Shown: piece by piece, positions 49,492 through 61,330 of the stretch
Layout: each line of letters begins with the position of its first letter
Numbering within the stretch: position 1 is the stretch's first letter
Assembly (NCBI GenBank): GCA_963751105.1
Contig: CAVVTG010000002.1
Location: 124,001 to 188,000, forward strand
Length of the DNA: 64,000 nucleotides
From: JACVRW01 sp963751105
GTDB taxonomy: Bacteria; Actinomycetota; Thermoleophilia; Solirubrobacterales; Thermoleophilaceae
Direction of reading: 5' to 3'
The notes under the pieces: generated by a model
Told to the model about the DNA's origin: nothing
The model's database searches: none
Seen by the model: only the letters and a program-made list of their open reading frames with translations
Program-made: the position numbers and the translations under genes

Positions 49492-50865
49492 ATGGCCGCC
49501 CCGTTCTCGGTCCTCGTCATGGCCGCCGGCCATGGCACGCGGATGCGATCGCGCACGCCCAAGGTGCTCCATCGCGTGTGCGGAAAGCCCATGATCGAAT
49601 GGGTGATCGACGCCGCCCGGGACGCCGGGGCGGCAAGGGTGGTCTGCGTGGTCCGTCCCGAGGATGGGGTCGCCGGCGAGCTGCCGGACACCACTGAGGC
49701 CGTCGAGCAGCGCGAGGGAGAGGGCACCGCGGCGGCGGTACTGGCCGCCCGCGAAGCGCTCGAGAGCGGGCCGATGGTGATCCTGTCGGGCGACCAGCCG
49801 CTGGTGACGGCCGAGGAGATAGCCGGCCTGTTCGCCCAGCACGAGAGCGAGGGGGCCACCGCCACCATCCTCACCACCGAGGAGCTCGACCCCGCCGGCT
49901 ACGGCCGCATCGTGCGTAACGGGGACGGGCGCTTCGAGCGCATCGTCGAGACGAAGTACACCGAGGGGCTGGCGCCCGAGCTGCTCGCGGTGCGCGAGAT
50001 CAACCTCGGCACCTACGTCTTCGACGCCGAGAGCCTGTGGAGCGCCCTCGACCGGGTCGAGCTGGTGGACGGCGAGCTCTACCTCACGGGGGCGTTCCCG
50101 GTGATCGCCTCCGAGGGCGGCGTGGTCACCACCCACCTGACCGACGACGCCGACACCGCGCTCGGCGTGAACGACCGAGCGGGCCTGATGCACGCGGAGA
50201 TCGCGGCGCAGCAGCGCATCGTCGAGACGCACGCACAGTCCGGCGTCACCTTCCTCGCGCCGGCGAGCTCGCGGGTCGAGGCGGACGTGACCATCGGTGC
50301 AGACAGCACGATCGGCCCCGGCGTGAGCCTGCTCGGCCGCACGAGCGTCGGCGAGGGGAGCGAGATCGGGCCGCACGCCACCCTCACCGACACCCGAGTC
50401 GGCGACGGCGCCGTCGTCCTCCACACCGTGGCGGTGGAGGCGGAGATCGGCGACGGCGCCACGGTCGGCCCGTTCGCCTACCTGCGGCCGGGCACCGTGC
50501 TCCGTGAGGGCGCCAAGGTGGGCACCTACGTGGAGGTGAAGAACTCGGACATCGGAGAGGGGGCCAAGGTGCCGCATCTCTCCTACGTCGGAGACGCCGA
50601 CGTGGGTGAGGGCGCCAACCTGGGGGCGAGCACGATCACGGCCAACTACGACGGCCGCCGCAAGCACCGTACGAAGGTCGGAAAAAGCGCGAAGACCGGT
50701 GTGCACACGTCGCTGGTCGCGCCCGTTGACGTCGGCGATCGAGCGTACACTGGGGCCGGTTCGGTCATCACCGGCGACGTCCCCGAGGGAGCGCTCGGCA
50801 TCGCCCGCCAACGGCAGACAAACGTAGAGGGATACGCGGATCGCGTGGAGGAGGACGCGGAGTGA
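49492..50865 (+). CDS. glmU: Bifunctional UDP-N-acetylglucosamine pyrophosphorylase / glucosamine-1-phosphate N-acetyltransferase
   Basis: A 457-residue GlmU producing UDP-GlcNAc for peptidoglycan. The uridylyltransferase domain starts SVLVMAAGHGTRMRSRTPKV and has VILSGDQPLVTAEE and VREINLGTYVFDAESLW. The left-handed beta-helix acetyltransferase domain (about 255-457) shows hexapeptide repeats and YVEVKNSDIGEGAKVPHLSY, followed by GDADVGEGANLGASTITANY. The ATG at 49492 fits the family and the -10 box; the frame is open upstream into the tRNA. Overlaps prs by 4 bases (GTGA). Confidence 0.95.
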   Translation: MAAPFSVLVMAAGHGTRMRSRTPKVLHRVCGKPMIEWVIDAARDAGAARVVCVVRPEDGVAGELPDTTEAVEQREGEGTAAAVLAAREALESGPMVILSGDQPLVTAEEIAGLFAQHESEGATATILTTEELDPAGYGRIVRNGDGRFERIVETKYTEGLAPELLAVREINLGTYVFDAESLWSALDRVELVDGELYLTGAFPVIASEGGVVTTHLTDDADTALGVNDRAGLMHAEIAAQQRIVETHAQSGVTFLAPASSRVEADVTIGADSTIGPGVSLLGRTSVGEGSEIGPHATLTDTRVGDGAVVLHTVAVEAEIGDGATVGPFAYLRPGTVLREGAKVGTYVEVKNSDIGEGAKVPHLSYVGDADVGEGANLGASTITANYDGRRKHRTKVGKSAKTGVHTSLVAPVDVGDRAYTGAGSVITGDVPEGALGIARQRQTNVEGYADRVEEDAE

Positions 50866-51895
50866 GCAAGCTGCTCGATACGGCCACGGCGCCGGCTCTG
50901 TTGTCGAGCCTCCCCGCGGGTTACGAGAAGCGGCTGATGATCACGGCCGGGCGCGCCAGCAAGGAACTGGGCGCGACCATCGCCGGCAAGCTGGGCGTGG
51001 GTCTCACCGACGCCGGGCTCAAGACATTCGCCGACGGAGAGGTCTACTGCCGCTACGCCGAGTCGATCCGCGGGGCGGACCTGTTCATCGTGCAGTCGAT
51101 CTGCGGCTCGGAGCGCGAGGGCCTCACCGTCAACGACGCGCTCTGGGAGCTCCTGCTCATGATCCACGCCGCCAAGCACGCCTCGGCGCACCGGATCGTG
51201 GCCGTCACGCCCTGGTTCGGCTACTCGCGCCAGGACAAGAAGTCCGCGCCGCGCGAGCCCATCTCCGCCCGCCTCGTGGCCGAGGTGCTCGAGACGGCCG
51301 GCGCCGACCGCCTGGTGGCGATGGATCTGCACGCCGGCCAGCTGCAGGGCTTCTTCTCCAGGCCCGTCGACCACATGACGGCCATGCCGATCCTCACGCA
51401 GTTCATCATGGACCGCCTCGCGGGCGAGGATCTCGTGATCATCGCTCCGGACGCGGGCCGGGTGAAGCTCGTGCGCAAGTTCGCGCAGAAGGTGGGCGCG
51501 CCCTACGCGCTGATGGAGAAGGAGCGGCCCGCCCAGCAGGTGGCCGAGATCGGCTACGTGATCGGCGACGTCAAGGGCAAGACCGCCGTGATCGTCGACG
51601 ACATCATCGCCACGGGCGGCACCCTCAACGCCGCCGCGCAGACGGTGCTCGACGAGGGCGCCACCCGGTCTTCGCCGTGGCCACGCACGGGCTCTTCTCC
51701 GGAAACGCCTTCGAGGTCCTGAGCGAGGGCCCGCTGTCGGGCATCGTGGTCACCGACACCGTGCCGCTGCGTGACGATCCGCCCGACCTGATCACGCAGC
51801 TGAGTTGCGCCGACCTCCTGGAGGACACGATCCGCCGCATCTTCGTCGACGACTCGGTGTCCGAACGGTTCGAGGGCGAGAACCAGCTCTTCTAG
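50862..51895 (+). CDS. prs: Ribose-phosphate pyrophosphokinase, frameshifted
   Basis: PRPP synthase, 344 residues if one missing base is restored. It has a 20-residue N-terminal extension, then MITAGRASKELGATIAGKLG, FADGEVYCRYAESIRGADLF, VTPWFGYSRQDKKSAPREPI and the PRPP loop VIVDDIIATGGTLNAAA. After VLDEGATR the frame is lost at 51667-51669 (CCGGTC). Adding one G gives VFAVATHGLFSGNAFEVLSE and the normal C terminus ending at 51895. As it stands the frame ends at 51722. The GTG start overlaps glmU, a common glmU-prs pairing. Confidence 0.88.
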
Positions 51896-51915
51896 GGAGC
51901 CCTGACCTCTTGTAG

Positions 51916-51934
51916 GCGCCGTCCAGCCTGGCGC
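51916..51934 (+). terminator. Weak hairpin after prs
   Basis: GCGCC and GGCGC separated by 9 nt, 20 nt after the prs stop and before the convergent gene. The short stem and absent T tract make it only a candidate. Confidence 0.25.
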
Positions 51935-51950
51935 ACCAAAAGCCGATCAG

Positions 51951-52358
51951 CTACTTCCGCAGGCCCACGGCTTCGAGGGCTCGTGCTCGATTCAGGTAGA
52001 GGTCGACGCGGACCGCCTTGTTCGCCCGCATCGTCCACACGTGGGCGGTGTGATGGGCCGCGACGGTTGCGCCGCTACCCCTGCCGCGGCCATGTTCGAT
52101 TGCGAGCGTGATGACCTTGTCGCCCGCGTCGAGCAATTTCTCCACCTCGGGGCGGTAGTCCGCGAAGGCTTCGTAGACCTGACGCATGTAATTGCGGACG
52201 CCCTCGTGGCCGCGGTAGATGTCGTTGACTCCAACCCACTCGGCCGCAGGGTCAGGGTGCAGCTCAATCTCCGGGTCGAACGCCTCGAACAGAGATGCAT
52301 CGTCCTGGAGCCAGCGTTCGTACATGCGGCGGATGGTTTCGACGTTCTCCTCCGACAT
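51951..52358 (-). CDS. SnoaL-like / NTF2-fold protein
   Basis: A 135-residue SnoaL-like protein: ENVETIRRMYERWLQDDASL at the start, then DPEIELHPDP, IYRGHEGVRNYMRQVYEAFA and a closing HVWTMRANKAVRVDLYLNR. This pattern, with RGHEGVR before a long helix and a final barrel strand, is shared with the other NTF2-fold protein at 4.0 kb, though the two differ clearly. The ATG at 52358 gives the proper domain start. Function unknown. It faces prs tail to tail. Confidence 0.8.
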   Translation of the reverse strand: MSEENVETIRRMYERWLQDDASLFEAFDPEIELHPDPAAEWVGVNDIYRGHEGVRNYMRQVYEAFADYRPEVEKLLDAGDKVITLAIEHGRGRGSGATVAAHHTAHVWTMRANKAVRVDLYLNRARALEAVGLRK

Positions 52359-52509
52359 CGCCCGCCCAGTATCCCCGCCCACGACTTTTCGGACAGCGCG
52401 CGGGTTTACCGCCAGGCAGCAGATGAGACAAATACGTCTCGTGTATGGACATATCTGCCCATTCGTGGGATCCTGCAGTACCAAAGGCTCCCAAGCGAGA
52501 GAGACGCCA

Positions 52510-52728
52510 ATGAGCGATGACCACCCGGCACCACCCAGCTACTCCGACTCATTGAACGGGCACACCGACCCGATCATCCAGCACGCGGCTTACGGGCTAC
52601 GAGTATGGGCGCAGTTGAAGCAGATCGAGCCTCATGAGAGAGCTTTCCACGCCGTGGCGGAACTCAAGGAAGAGGATCTGCGGGCCGTGGTTACCCATCA
52701 CCTGTTCACCTGGCAGCAGAGAGGTTGA
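52510..52728 (+). CDS. Hypothetical protein (72 residues)
   Basis: A short gene after the SnoaL-like gene. The product starts MSDDHPAPPSYSDSLNGHTD and then appears helical (YGLRVWAQLKQIEPHERAFH, ELKEEDLRAVVTHHLFTWQQ), ending in a single predicted domain with many His, Glu and Arg. GAGAGAG lies 6-12 bases before the ATG as a ribosome binding site. No family was recognised. The composition is protein-like rather than the Arg/Pro-rich noise of shadow frames. Confidence 0.55.
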   Translation: MSDDHPAPPSYSDSLNGHTDPIIQHAAYGLRVWAQLKQIEPHERAFHAVAELKEEDLRAVVTHHLFTWQQRG

Positions 52729-52760
52729 CAAGCGTAGAAGCGGGCTAGCCGTCCCGGGCG

Positions 52761-52949
52761 GTGGACGACGAGTTCTGCTGCTACAACGAAGGGCGCATGG
52801 GCACGCTAAAGCTTCTACGCATGGTGATCCGCACCGAGCGCTGGCGGGTGCTCGGGCATCTGGTCCACGGGCGTCTGCGGGTCGGGCGCGACTATGTCGA
52901 GATTCGCTACAGCGGAGGGCACGTCGAATCCACGAGGGCTGCAAGCTGA
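52761..52949 (+). CDS. Possible small protein (62 residues)
   Basis: A GTG-initiated frame coding for a protein starting MDDEFCCYNEGRMGTLKLLR, followed by a basic, amphipathic stretch (IRTERWRVLGHLVHGRLRVG) and a strand-like RDYVEIRYSGG. The composition is plausible but there is no promoter or good ribosome binding site, and no family is recognised. It shares the gap with the 72-residue gene and may be its decayed partner or a chance frame. Confidence 0.3.
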   Translation: MDDEFCCYNEGRMGTLKLLRMVIRTERWRVLGHLVHGRLRVGRDYVEIRYSGGHVESTRAAS

Positions 52950-52992
52950 CCTCGGGTGAGCGGCGCGTCCGCTGGCGGTTCTGAACGGGCCG

Positions 52993-53448
52993 ATGTACGA
53001 GCTCTACCTCTCGCTTCATCTGGTCTGCGCCGTGCTCTGGGTCGGAGGCGGCGTGTCGCTGCACGTGCTCGGCCGCTGGGTGGCCAAGAGCGGGGACGAC
53101 GAGGCGCTGCTGGCGTTCGAGCGCAACGCCCTGAAGCTCTCCGCGCGCTTCTACGCGCCGCTGGCCATCGTCCTGCTGGTGGCGGGGATGCTGCTCGTGA
53201 ACGAGGTGGGCTACGAGTACAGCGACCTGTGGATCAGCCTGGCCATGCTGGCCTGGGTGCTCAGCCTGGTGCTCGGGGTGGCGTTCTACCCGCGCGAGGG
53301 CCGGCGCATCGAGGCCGCGGCGAGCGAGGGGGGCGCGGGCGCTCCGGCGGTCCGGCAGGGCATCAACCGCGTGCTCACGGTCAACGCGATCGAGGTGACC
53401 ATCCTGCTGCTCGTGGTGGTGGACATGGCGGTCAAGCCCGGCGCCTGA
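52993..53448 (+). CDS. DUF2269-family membrane protein
   Basis: A 151-residue membrane protein with four hydrophobic segments. The opening YELYLSLHLVCAVLWVGGGV with its His and Trp-Val-Gly-Gly is typical of DUF2269 proteins, predicted integral membrane proteins related in pattern to b-type cytochrome-like and copper-resistance families. Other segments are YAPLAIVLLVAGMLLVNEVG, LWISLAMLAWVLSLVLGVAF and VNAIEVTILLLVVVDMAV. Function is not known. The 3' end overlaps the convergent UbiB gene by 17 bases. Confidence 0.82.
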   Translation: MYELYLSLHLVCAVLWVGGGVSLHVLGRWVAKSGDDEALLAFERNALKLSARFYAPLAIVLLVAGMLLVNEVGYEYSDLWISLAMLAWVLSLVLGVAFYPREGRRIEAAASEGGAGAPAVRQGINRVLTVNAIEVTILLLVVVDMAVKPGA

Positions 53449-54850
53449 ACGGACGCGAGCCACCGGCGCCGCTGCGGGCCCAGGCCAGCTCCCGCTCACC
53501 CAGCTCGGTGGCCGGCGGATCTCCGAACCACCATTCTCGCCCGATGCGGTACCAGTTGCGCGTGGCGTTCAGCTGGCCCAGCACGGCCAGCACACCCGAC
53601 TCCATCCGCCGTCCCATCAGCTCGTTGGCGGGCAGGTTCTCGCGCCGCATCAGCCGGTAGAACGAGGAGCGGGGGTCGGACACGGCGGCAATCGCCTCCA
53701 TCACCCGGTAGGAGTCAATAGTCACGTCCGCGTCCTCCATGTACCAGCCACCCACCGCGCGGACGTGGTCCATCAGCAGCTCGGCGTCCACCTTGCGGGG
53801 ATCGCGCAGGAAGCCGAGATCGTGCAGGGCGAGCCGCAGCTCCTCCGGGTCCTCGTCGAAGACCGCCTCGAGAGCGGCGATCTCGAGCTCGATCTGGTCG
53901 TCGTCGACGTGCTTGGTCATGCCGAAGTCGAGGAAGGCCACGCGCCCGTCGGGCATCTGCAGGTAGTTGCCCGGGTGAGCGTCGGCGTTGAAGTGCTGCA
54001 GGTGGTAGATCGAGCCGAAGCAGAAGCGGAAGACGATCTCCCCGAAACGGTTGCGCTCGGCCTGCGACCCGGCCCGCACCTCCTCGAAGTCCGCGCCGTC
54101 GACCCATTCGCTGACCAGGACGCGCTCGGTGGAGAGGCGGGTGACCACGTCGGGGACGTGCACGAATGGGTGGCCGCGGTAGCCGCGGGCGAAGGCGCGC
54201 TGCGACTGAGCCTCGAGCTCGTAGTCGAGCTCCTCGAGCACCCGCTCCTTGAGCTCGGCTGCGGCTGCGCCGGCGTCGAGGCCCGGCGCGAGCGCCTTGG
54301 CCATGCGCAGGATCATGCCCGCGTTCTGCATGTCGGCCCTGATGGCGGAGGCCACGCCCGGGTACTGGATCTTGACCGCCACCGTCCGGCCGTCGGGCAG
54401 CACGGCCCGGTGGACCTGGCCGATCGAGGCCGCCGCCGTCGCGTCGTGGTCGAAGTCCTCGAACAGCTCCTCCACGGGCTCGGTCCAATCCTCGTCAAGG
54501 ACCGAGCGCACCTTCTTCCACGGCATCGGGGGCGCGGTGGAGCGCAGCGACGCCAGCTGCTCCTGGTAGAGCTCGCGGTACTCGGGCGGCAGGAACTCGG
54601 TGTCGATGAAGGAGGCCAGCTGGCCGATCTTCATCGCCGCTCCCTTCATCTTGCCGAGCGTCTCGACCATGCGCTCGGCGGCCTCGAGGTGGCGCTGGTC
54701 CAGGGCCTCGGTGGCTCCCTCGCGCGAGCGGGCGAGGTTGGCCGCGCGGGTGCCGGCGTAGCGCACACCCTCGGTGCCCACGACGGTGCCCACCTGCGCG
54801 GTGCGGCGGATCCGGCCCGTGGGGATCGAGTTGTCGTCGTCCGGCGCCAC
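53432..54850 (-). CDS. UbiB/AarF (ABC1) family atypical kinase
   Basis: A 472-residue protein-kinase-like protein. The family KxGQ motif is KMKGAAMKIGQLASF, the nucleotide Lys is in VAVKIQYPG, the ExD region is VSEWVDGADFEE, the catalytic loop is NADAHPGNYLQM and the DFG equivalent is VAFLDFGMTKH. An Ala-rich loop (ATAAASIGQVHRA) replaces the P-loop. Bacterial relatives support quinone biosynthesis or lipid homeostasis. The frame extends to codons inside rplY; the GTG at 54850 is chosen because a TACTCT -10 ends 7 nt before it, rather than the ATG at 54895. Confidence 0.88.
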   Translation of the reverse strand: MAPDDDNSIPTGRIRRTAQVGTVVGTEGVRYAGTRAANLARSREGATEALDQRHLEAAERMVETLGKMKGAAMKIGQLASFIDTEFLPPEYRELYQEQLASLRSTAPPMPWKKVRSVLDEDWTEPVEELFEDFDHDATAAASIGQVHRAVLPDGRTVAVKIQYPGVASAIRADMQNAGMILRMAKALAPGLDAGAAAAELKERVLEELDYELEAQSQRAFARGYRGHPFVHVPDVVTRLSTERVLVSEWVDGADFEEVRAGSQAERNRFGEIVFRFCFGSIYHLQHFNADAHPGNYLQMPDGRVAFLDFGMTKHVDDDQIELEIAALEAVFDEDPEELRLALHDLGFLRDPRKVDAELLMDHVRAVGGWYMEDADVTIDSYRVMEAIAAVSDPRSSFYRLMRRENLPANELMGRRMESGVLAVLGQLNATRNWYRIGREWWFGDPPATELGERELAWARSGAGGSRPFRRRA

Positions 54851-54857
54851 GCCATCC

Positions 54858-54863
54858 AGAGTA
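54858..54863 (-). promoter_or_regulatory. -10 element for the UbiB-like gene
   Basis: Minus-strand TACTCT ending 7 nt before the GTG at 54850, 13 bp from the divergent rplY -10. Confidence 0.5.
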
Positions 54864-54876
54864 AGGGTCGCCTCGC

Positions 54877-54882
54877 TACACT
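54877..54882 (+). promoter_or_regulatory. -10 element for rplY
   Basis: TACACT ending 11 nt before the ATG at 54894; back-to-back with the UbiB promoter. Confidence 0.5.
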
Positions 54883-54893
54883 GGCCTGCCGTC

Positions 54894-55592
54894 ATGGCCA
54901 CCTCACAGCGACCCACACTCACCGCCGAAGAGCGCCCCGAGCGGGGCACGCGCGCGATCAAGCGCCTGCGCCGCCAAGGCCTCGTCCCGGGTGTCGTCTA
55001 CGGCGGCGGCAACGGCGACACCACGGTGTTCTCCGTGGAGGCCCTGGCCCTGCGCAAGGTGCTCGTGGACGGCTCCGCGCTGATCGATCTCGAGGTGGCC
55101 GGCAAGACGCTGCCCGTGATCGTCAAGGATCAGCAGCTGCATCCGGTGCGTGACGAGGTCATGCACATCGACCTCCTCGAGGTCCGCCTCGACGAGAAGA
55201 TCCAGACGGTCGTGGGCGTCCACATCGAGGGCGTCGAGGAGGCGCCCGGGGTCAAGGAGGGCGGCGTGCTCGAGCACGTGACACACCAGCTCAACATCGA
55301 GGCCCTGCCCACCGCCATCCCCGACTACGTCTCCGTGGACGTCTCCGGCATGGAGATCGCGGGAACGCTGTCGCTGTCCGAGGTCACCGCACCCGAGGGT
55401 GTGACCTTCCTCGACGATCTCGAGGAGACCGTGATCGCCACCGTCGTGGTGCCCACCGAGGTCGAGGAGCCGGAGATCGAGGAGGAGACCGAGCTGATCG
55501 GCGAAGAGGGCGAGCTCGAGGAGGGCGAGGCCGCCGAGGACGGCGAGGGCGCCGACGAGGGCGACTCCGCCGAGGAGGGCGAGGGCTCCTGA
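54894..55592 (+). CDS. rplY: 50S ribosomal protein L25/general stress protein Ctc
   Basis: A 232-residue L25 of the long CTC (TL5) type, which binds 5S rRNA. The N-terminal L25 domain has RPERGTRAIKRLRRQGLVPG and VVYGGGNGDTTVFSVEALAL, with IVKDQQLHPVRDEVMHIDLL. The second beta domain (about 95-185) is present. The tail from about 185 is extremely acidic (Glu/Asp/Gly-rich, ending EEGEGS). The ATG overlaps by position the region read divergently by UbiB. It is followed directly by pth, a common pairing. Confidence 0.94.
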   Translation: MATSQRPTLTAEERPERGTRAIKRLRRQGLVPGVVYGGGNGDTTVFSVEALALRKVLVDGSALIDLEVAGKTLPVIVKDQQLHPVRDEVMHIDLLEVRLDEKIQTVVGVHIEGVEEAPGVKEGGVLEHVTHQLNIEALPTAIPDYVSVDVSGMEIAGTLSLSEVTAPEGVTFLDDLEETVIATVVVPTEVEEPEIEEETELIGEEGELEEGEAAEDGEGADEGDSAEEGEGS

Positions 55593-55645
55593 GCCTCTTC
55601 CGCCGCTCCGGTGGCGGCGGGGGCGGGGCGAAGGTCGACTGGCTG

Positions 55646-56179
55646 GTGGTGGGACTCGGGAATCCCGGGGACCGCTACGCCCGCACGCGCCACAACGTCG
55701 GCTTCGAGGTGGCCGCGCTGGCCGCCGAGCGCTGGGGCCTGCCAAGGGCCAAAAAGCGCTACGCCGGCCTGTACGCCGACGGACGCACGGGGCCCGGCGG
55801 CCCGCGCGTGGGTGTCCTGCTGCCTCAGACCTACATGAACGACTCGGGCGACGCCGTCAGCCCGGCACGGGGCGCGCTCGGGGTGGAGCTCGACCACGTC
55901 GTGGTCGTGCACGACGAGATCGACCTGCCCTTCGGCCGCGTGGAGTCGCGGCTGGGCGGCGGACTCGCCGGCCACAACGGCCTCAAGTCGCTCAAGCGCG
56001 GCCTGGGCAGCGGCGACTTCCGGCGGGTGCGCGTGGGGGTGGGGCGGCCGGACAGCACGGATCCCGAGATCGTGTCTCGACACGTGCTGGGCCGCTTCTC
56101 GGAGTCCCCGGACGACGTGCGCGAACTGGTGGAGCGCGCCGCGGACGAGCTCGATCGCGTGGTCGGCGAGCCCGCCTAG
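55646..56179 (+). CDS. pth: Peptidyl-tRNA hydrolase
   Basis: An enzyme that recycles peptidyl-tRNA dropped from ribosomes, at least 177 residues. The active-site Asn and His are in VGLGNPGDRYARTRHNVGFE, with LLPQTYMNDSGDAV and VVVHDEIDLPFGRVES, GGLAGHNGLKSLKRGLG and RVRVGVGRPD downstream. The first GTG lies within the first core strand (WLVVGLGNPG), so translation probably starts earlier. A CTG at 55589 overlapping the rplY stop (CTGA) would add a sensible 19-residue start, SLFRRSGGGG. If so this is a rare CTG-initiated gene. The 3' end overlaps the permease gene by 4 bases. Confidence 0.9.
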   Translation: MVGLGNPGDRYARTRHNVGFEVAALAAERWGLPRAKKRYAGLYADGRTGPGGPRVGVLLPQTYMNDSGDAVSPARGALGVELDHVVVVHDEIDLPFGRVESRLGGGLAGHNGLKSLKRGLGSGDFRRVRVGVGRPDSTDPEIVSRHVLGRFSESPDDVRELVERAADELDRVVGEPA

Positions 56180-56900
56180 AACACGTCGCGCTGGCGGTCC
56201 ACCAGCAACGCCGCCACCCCGAAGACGAGGGTCCAGCCCACCAGCACGAGGCCCGAGGGGAGCGGGTCGAGCACGTAGTCGGGTGCGCTGCCGCCCAGGC
56301 CGCTGATGGCGCCGCCGGGGGTGTACTTGGCCACGTCCTCGGACACCAGCGACAGCACGGGGTCGAGTACGAACAGGTAGACGAGCGTGCCCACCACGGC
56401 GGCGATCTGGTTGCGGATGAGCGTGCCCACGGCCACGCCCAGCGCTCCGCAGAGTGCGGCGAGAACCACGCCCTGGGCCGCCAGTGCCACGTAGTCGGAG
56501 AAGTCGAGGAGCTCGAGGGGGGCGTCCCGTGCCGAGAGCCAGGGCACTCCGAGGGCAAAGGTCACGAGCATGGCCACCAGGCCGAGCGCCGCGCCGGTGA
56601 GGAGATAGGCGAGCACCTTGGCGGACAGGAAGCGCGTTCTCACGGGCGACGCCAGCAGGGATGACGTGATCGTCCCGTGGCGGTACTCGCCGGTGGCCGC
56701 CACGATGCCGAGCACGAGGAGGAGCGCGGACACGAAGCCCGCCCCGGCCAGCGCGCCCTCCAGATCCTCCCGGGTGGTGGCGGTGATGGTGGCGAAGGTG
56801 GCCGCGCCGATGCCGACCGTGAGCAGCACGGTGGCCACCAGGAACCCGAATGCGGTCCGGGTGGTGCGCAGCTTCAGCAGCTCGGAGCTGATCAATGCGC

Positions 56901-56904
<4 letters not shown>
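56176..56904 (-). CDS. ABC transporter permease
   Basis: A 242-residue ABC-2-type permease with six hydrophobic segments. It starts MSALISSELLKLRTTRTAFG, where SELLKLRTTR is a signature of this permease group, and has GEYRHGTITSSLLASPVRTR between helices 2 and 3. It is cotranscribed with the ATPase, whose stop overlaps its start by 4 bases. Together they form a minimal exporter; the substrate is not identifiable from sequence, but such pairs often export peptides, antibiotics or lipids. Confidence 0.88.
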
Positions 56905-57803
<899 letters not shown>

Positions 57804-57852
57804 CGCTGGCCCCTACCCCATTCGGGGTCGAAACCTCACACGTAGACGTGCC

Positions 57853-57858
57853 TAGAAT
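57853..57858 (+). promoter_or_regulatory. -10 element for mfd
   Basis: TAGAAT 40 nt before the ATG at 57899; the mRNA would have a short leader. Confidence 0.4.
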
Positions 57859-57898
57859 CAGAGCCGAGCCGCGCGGCACCGCCGGGCGGCTGCGGCGC

Positions 57899-61243
<3,345 letters not shown>

Positions 61244-61254
61244 CGCGCGTTCGC

Positions 61255-61260
61255 TACCCT
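61255..61260 (+). promoter_or_regulatory. Possible -10 element for the SurA/PrsA-like gene
   Basis: TACCCT about 70 nt before the ATG at 61331. Weak candidate; no nearer hexamer fits. Confidence 0.25.
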
Positions 61261-61330
61261 TCGCCGTCGCTCCGGCGGCCCGCCGCGCGATTCTCCCGAC
61301 TTAAGCGAGCTTTACGCACACGCGCTACCC

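Noticed and set aside
54895..54961. Longer UbiB start codons within the rplY coding region.
   Set aside because: The -10 box at 54858-54863 would lie inside such a gene; the GTG at 54850 gives a normal length and leaderless geometry.
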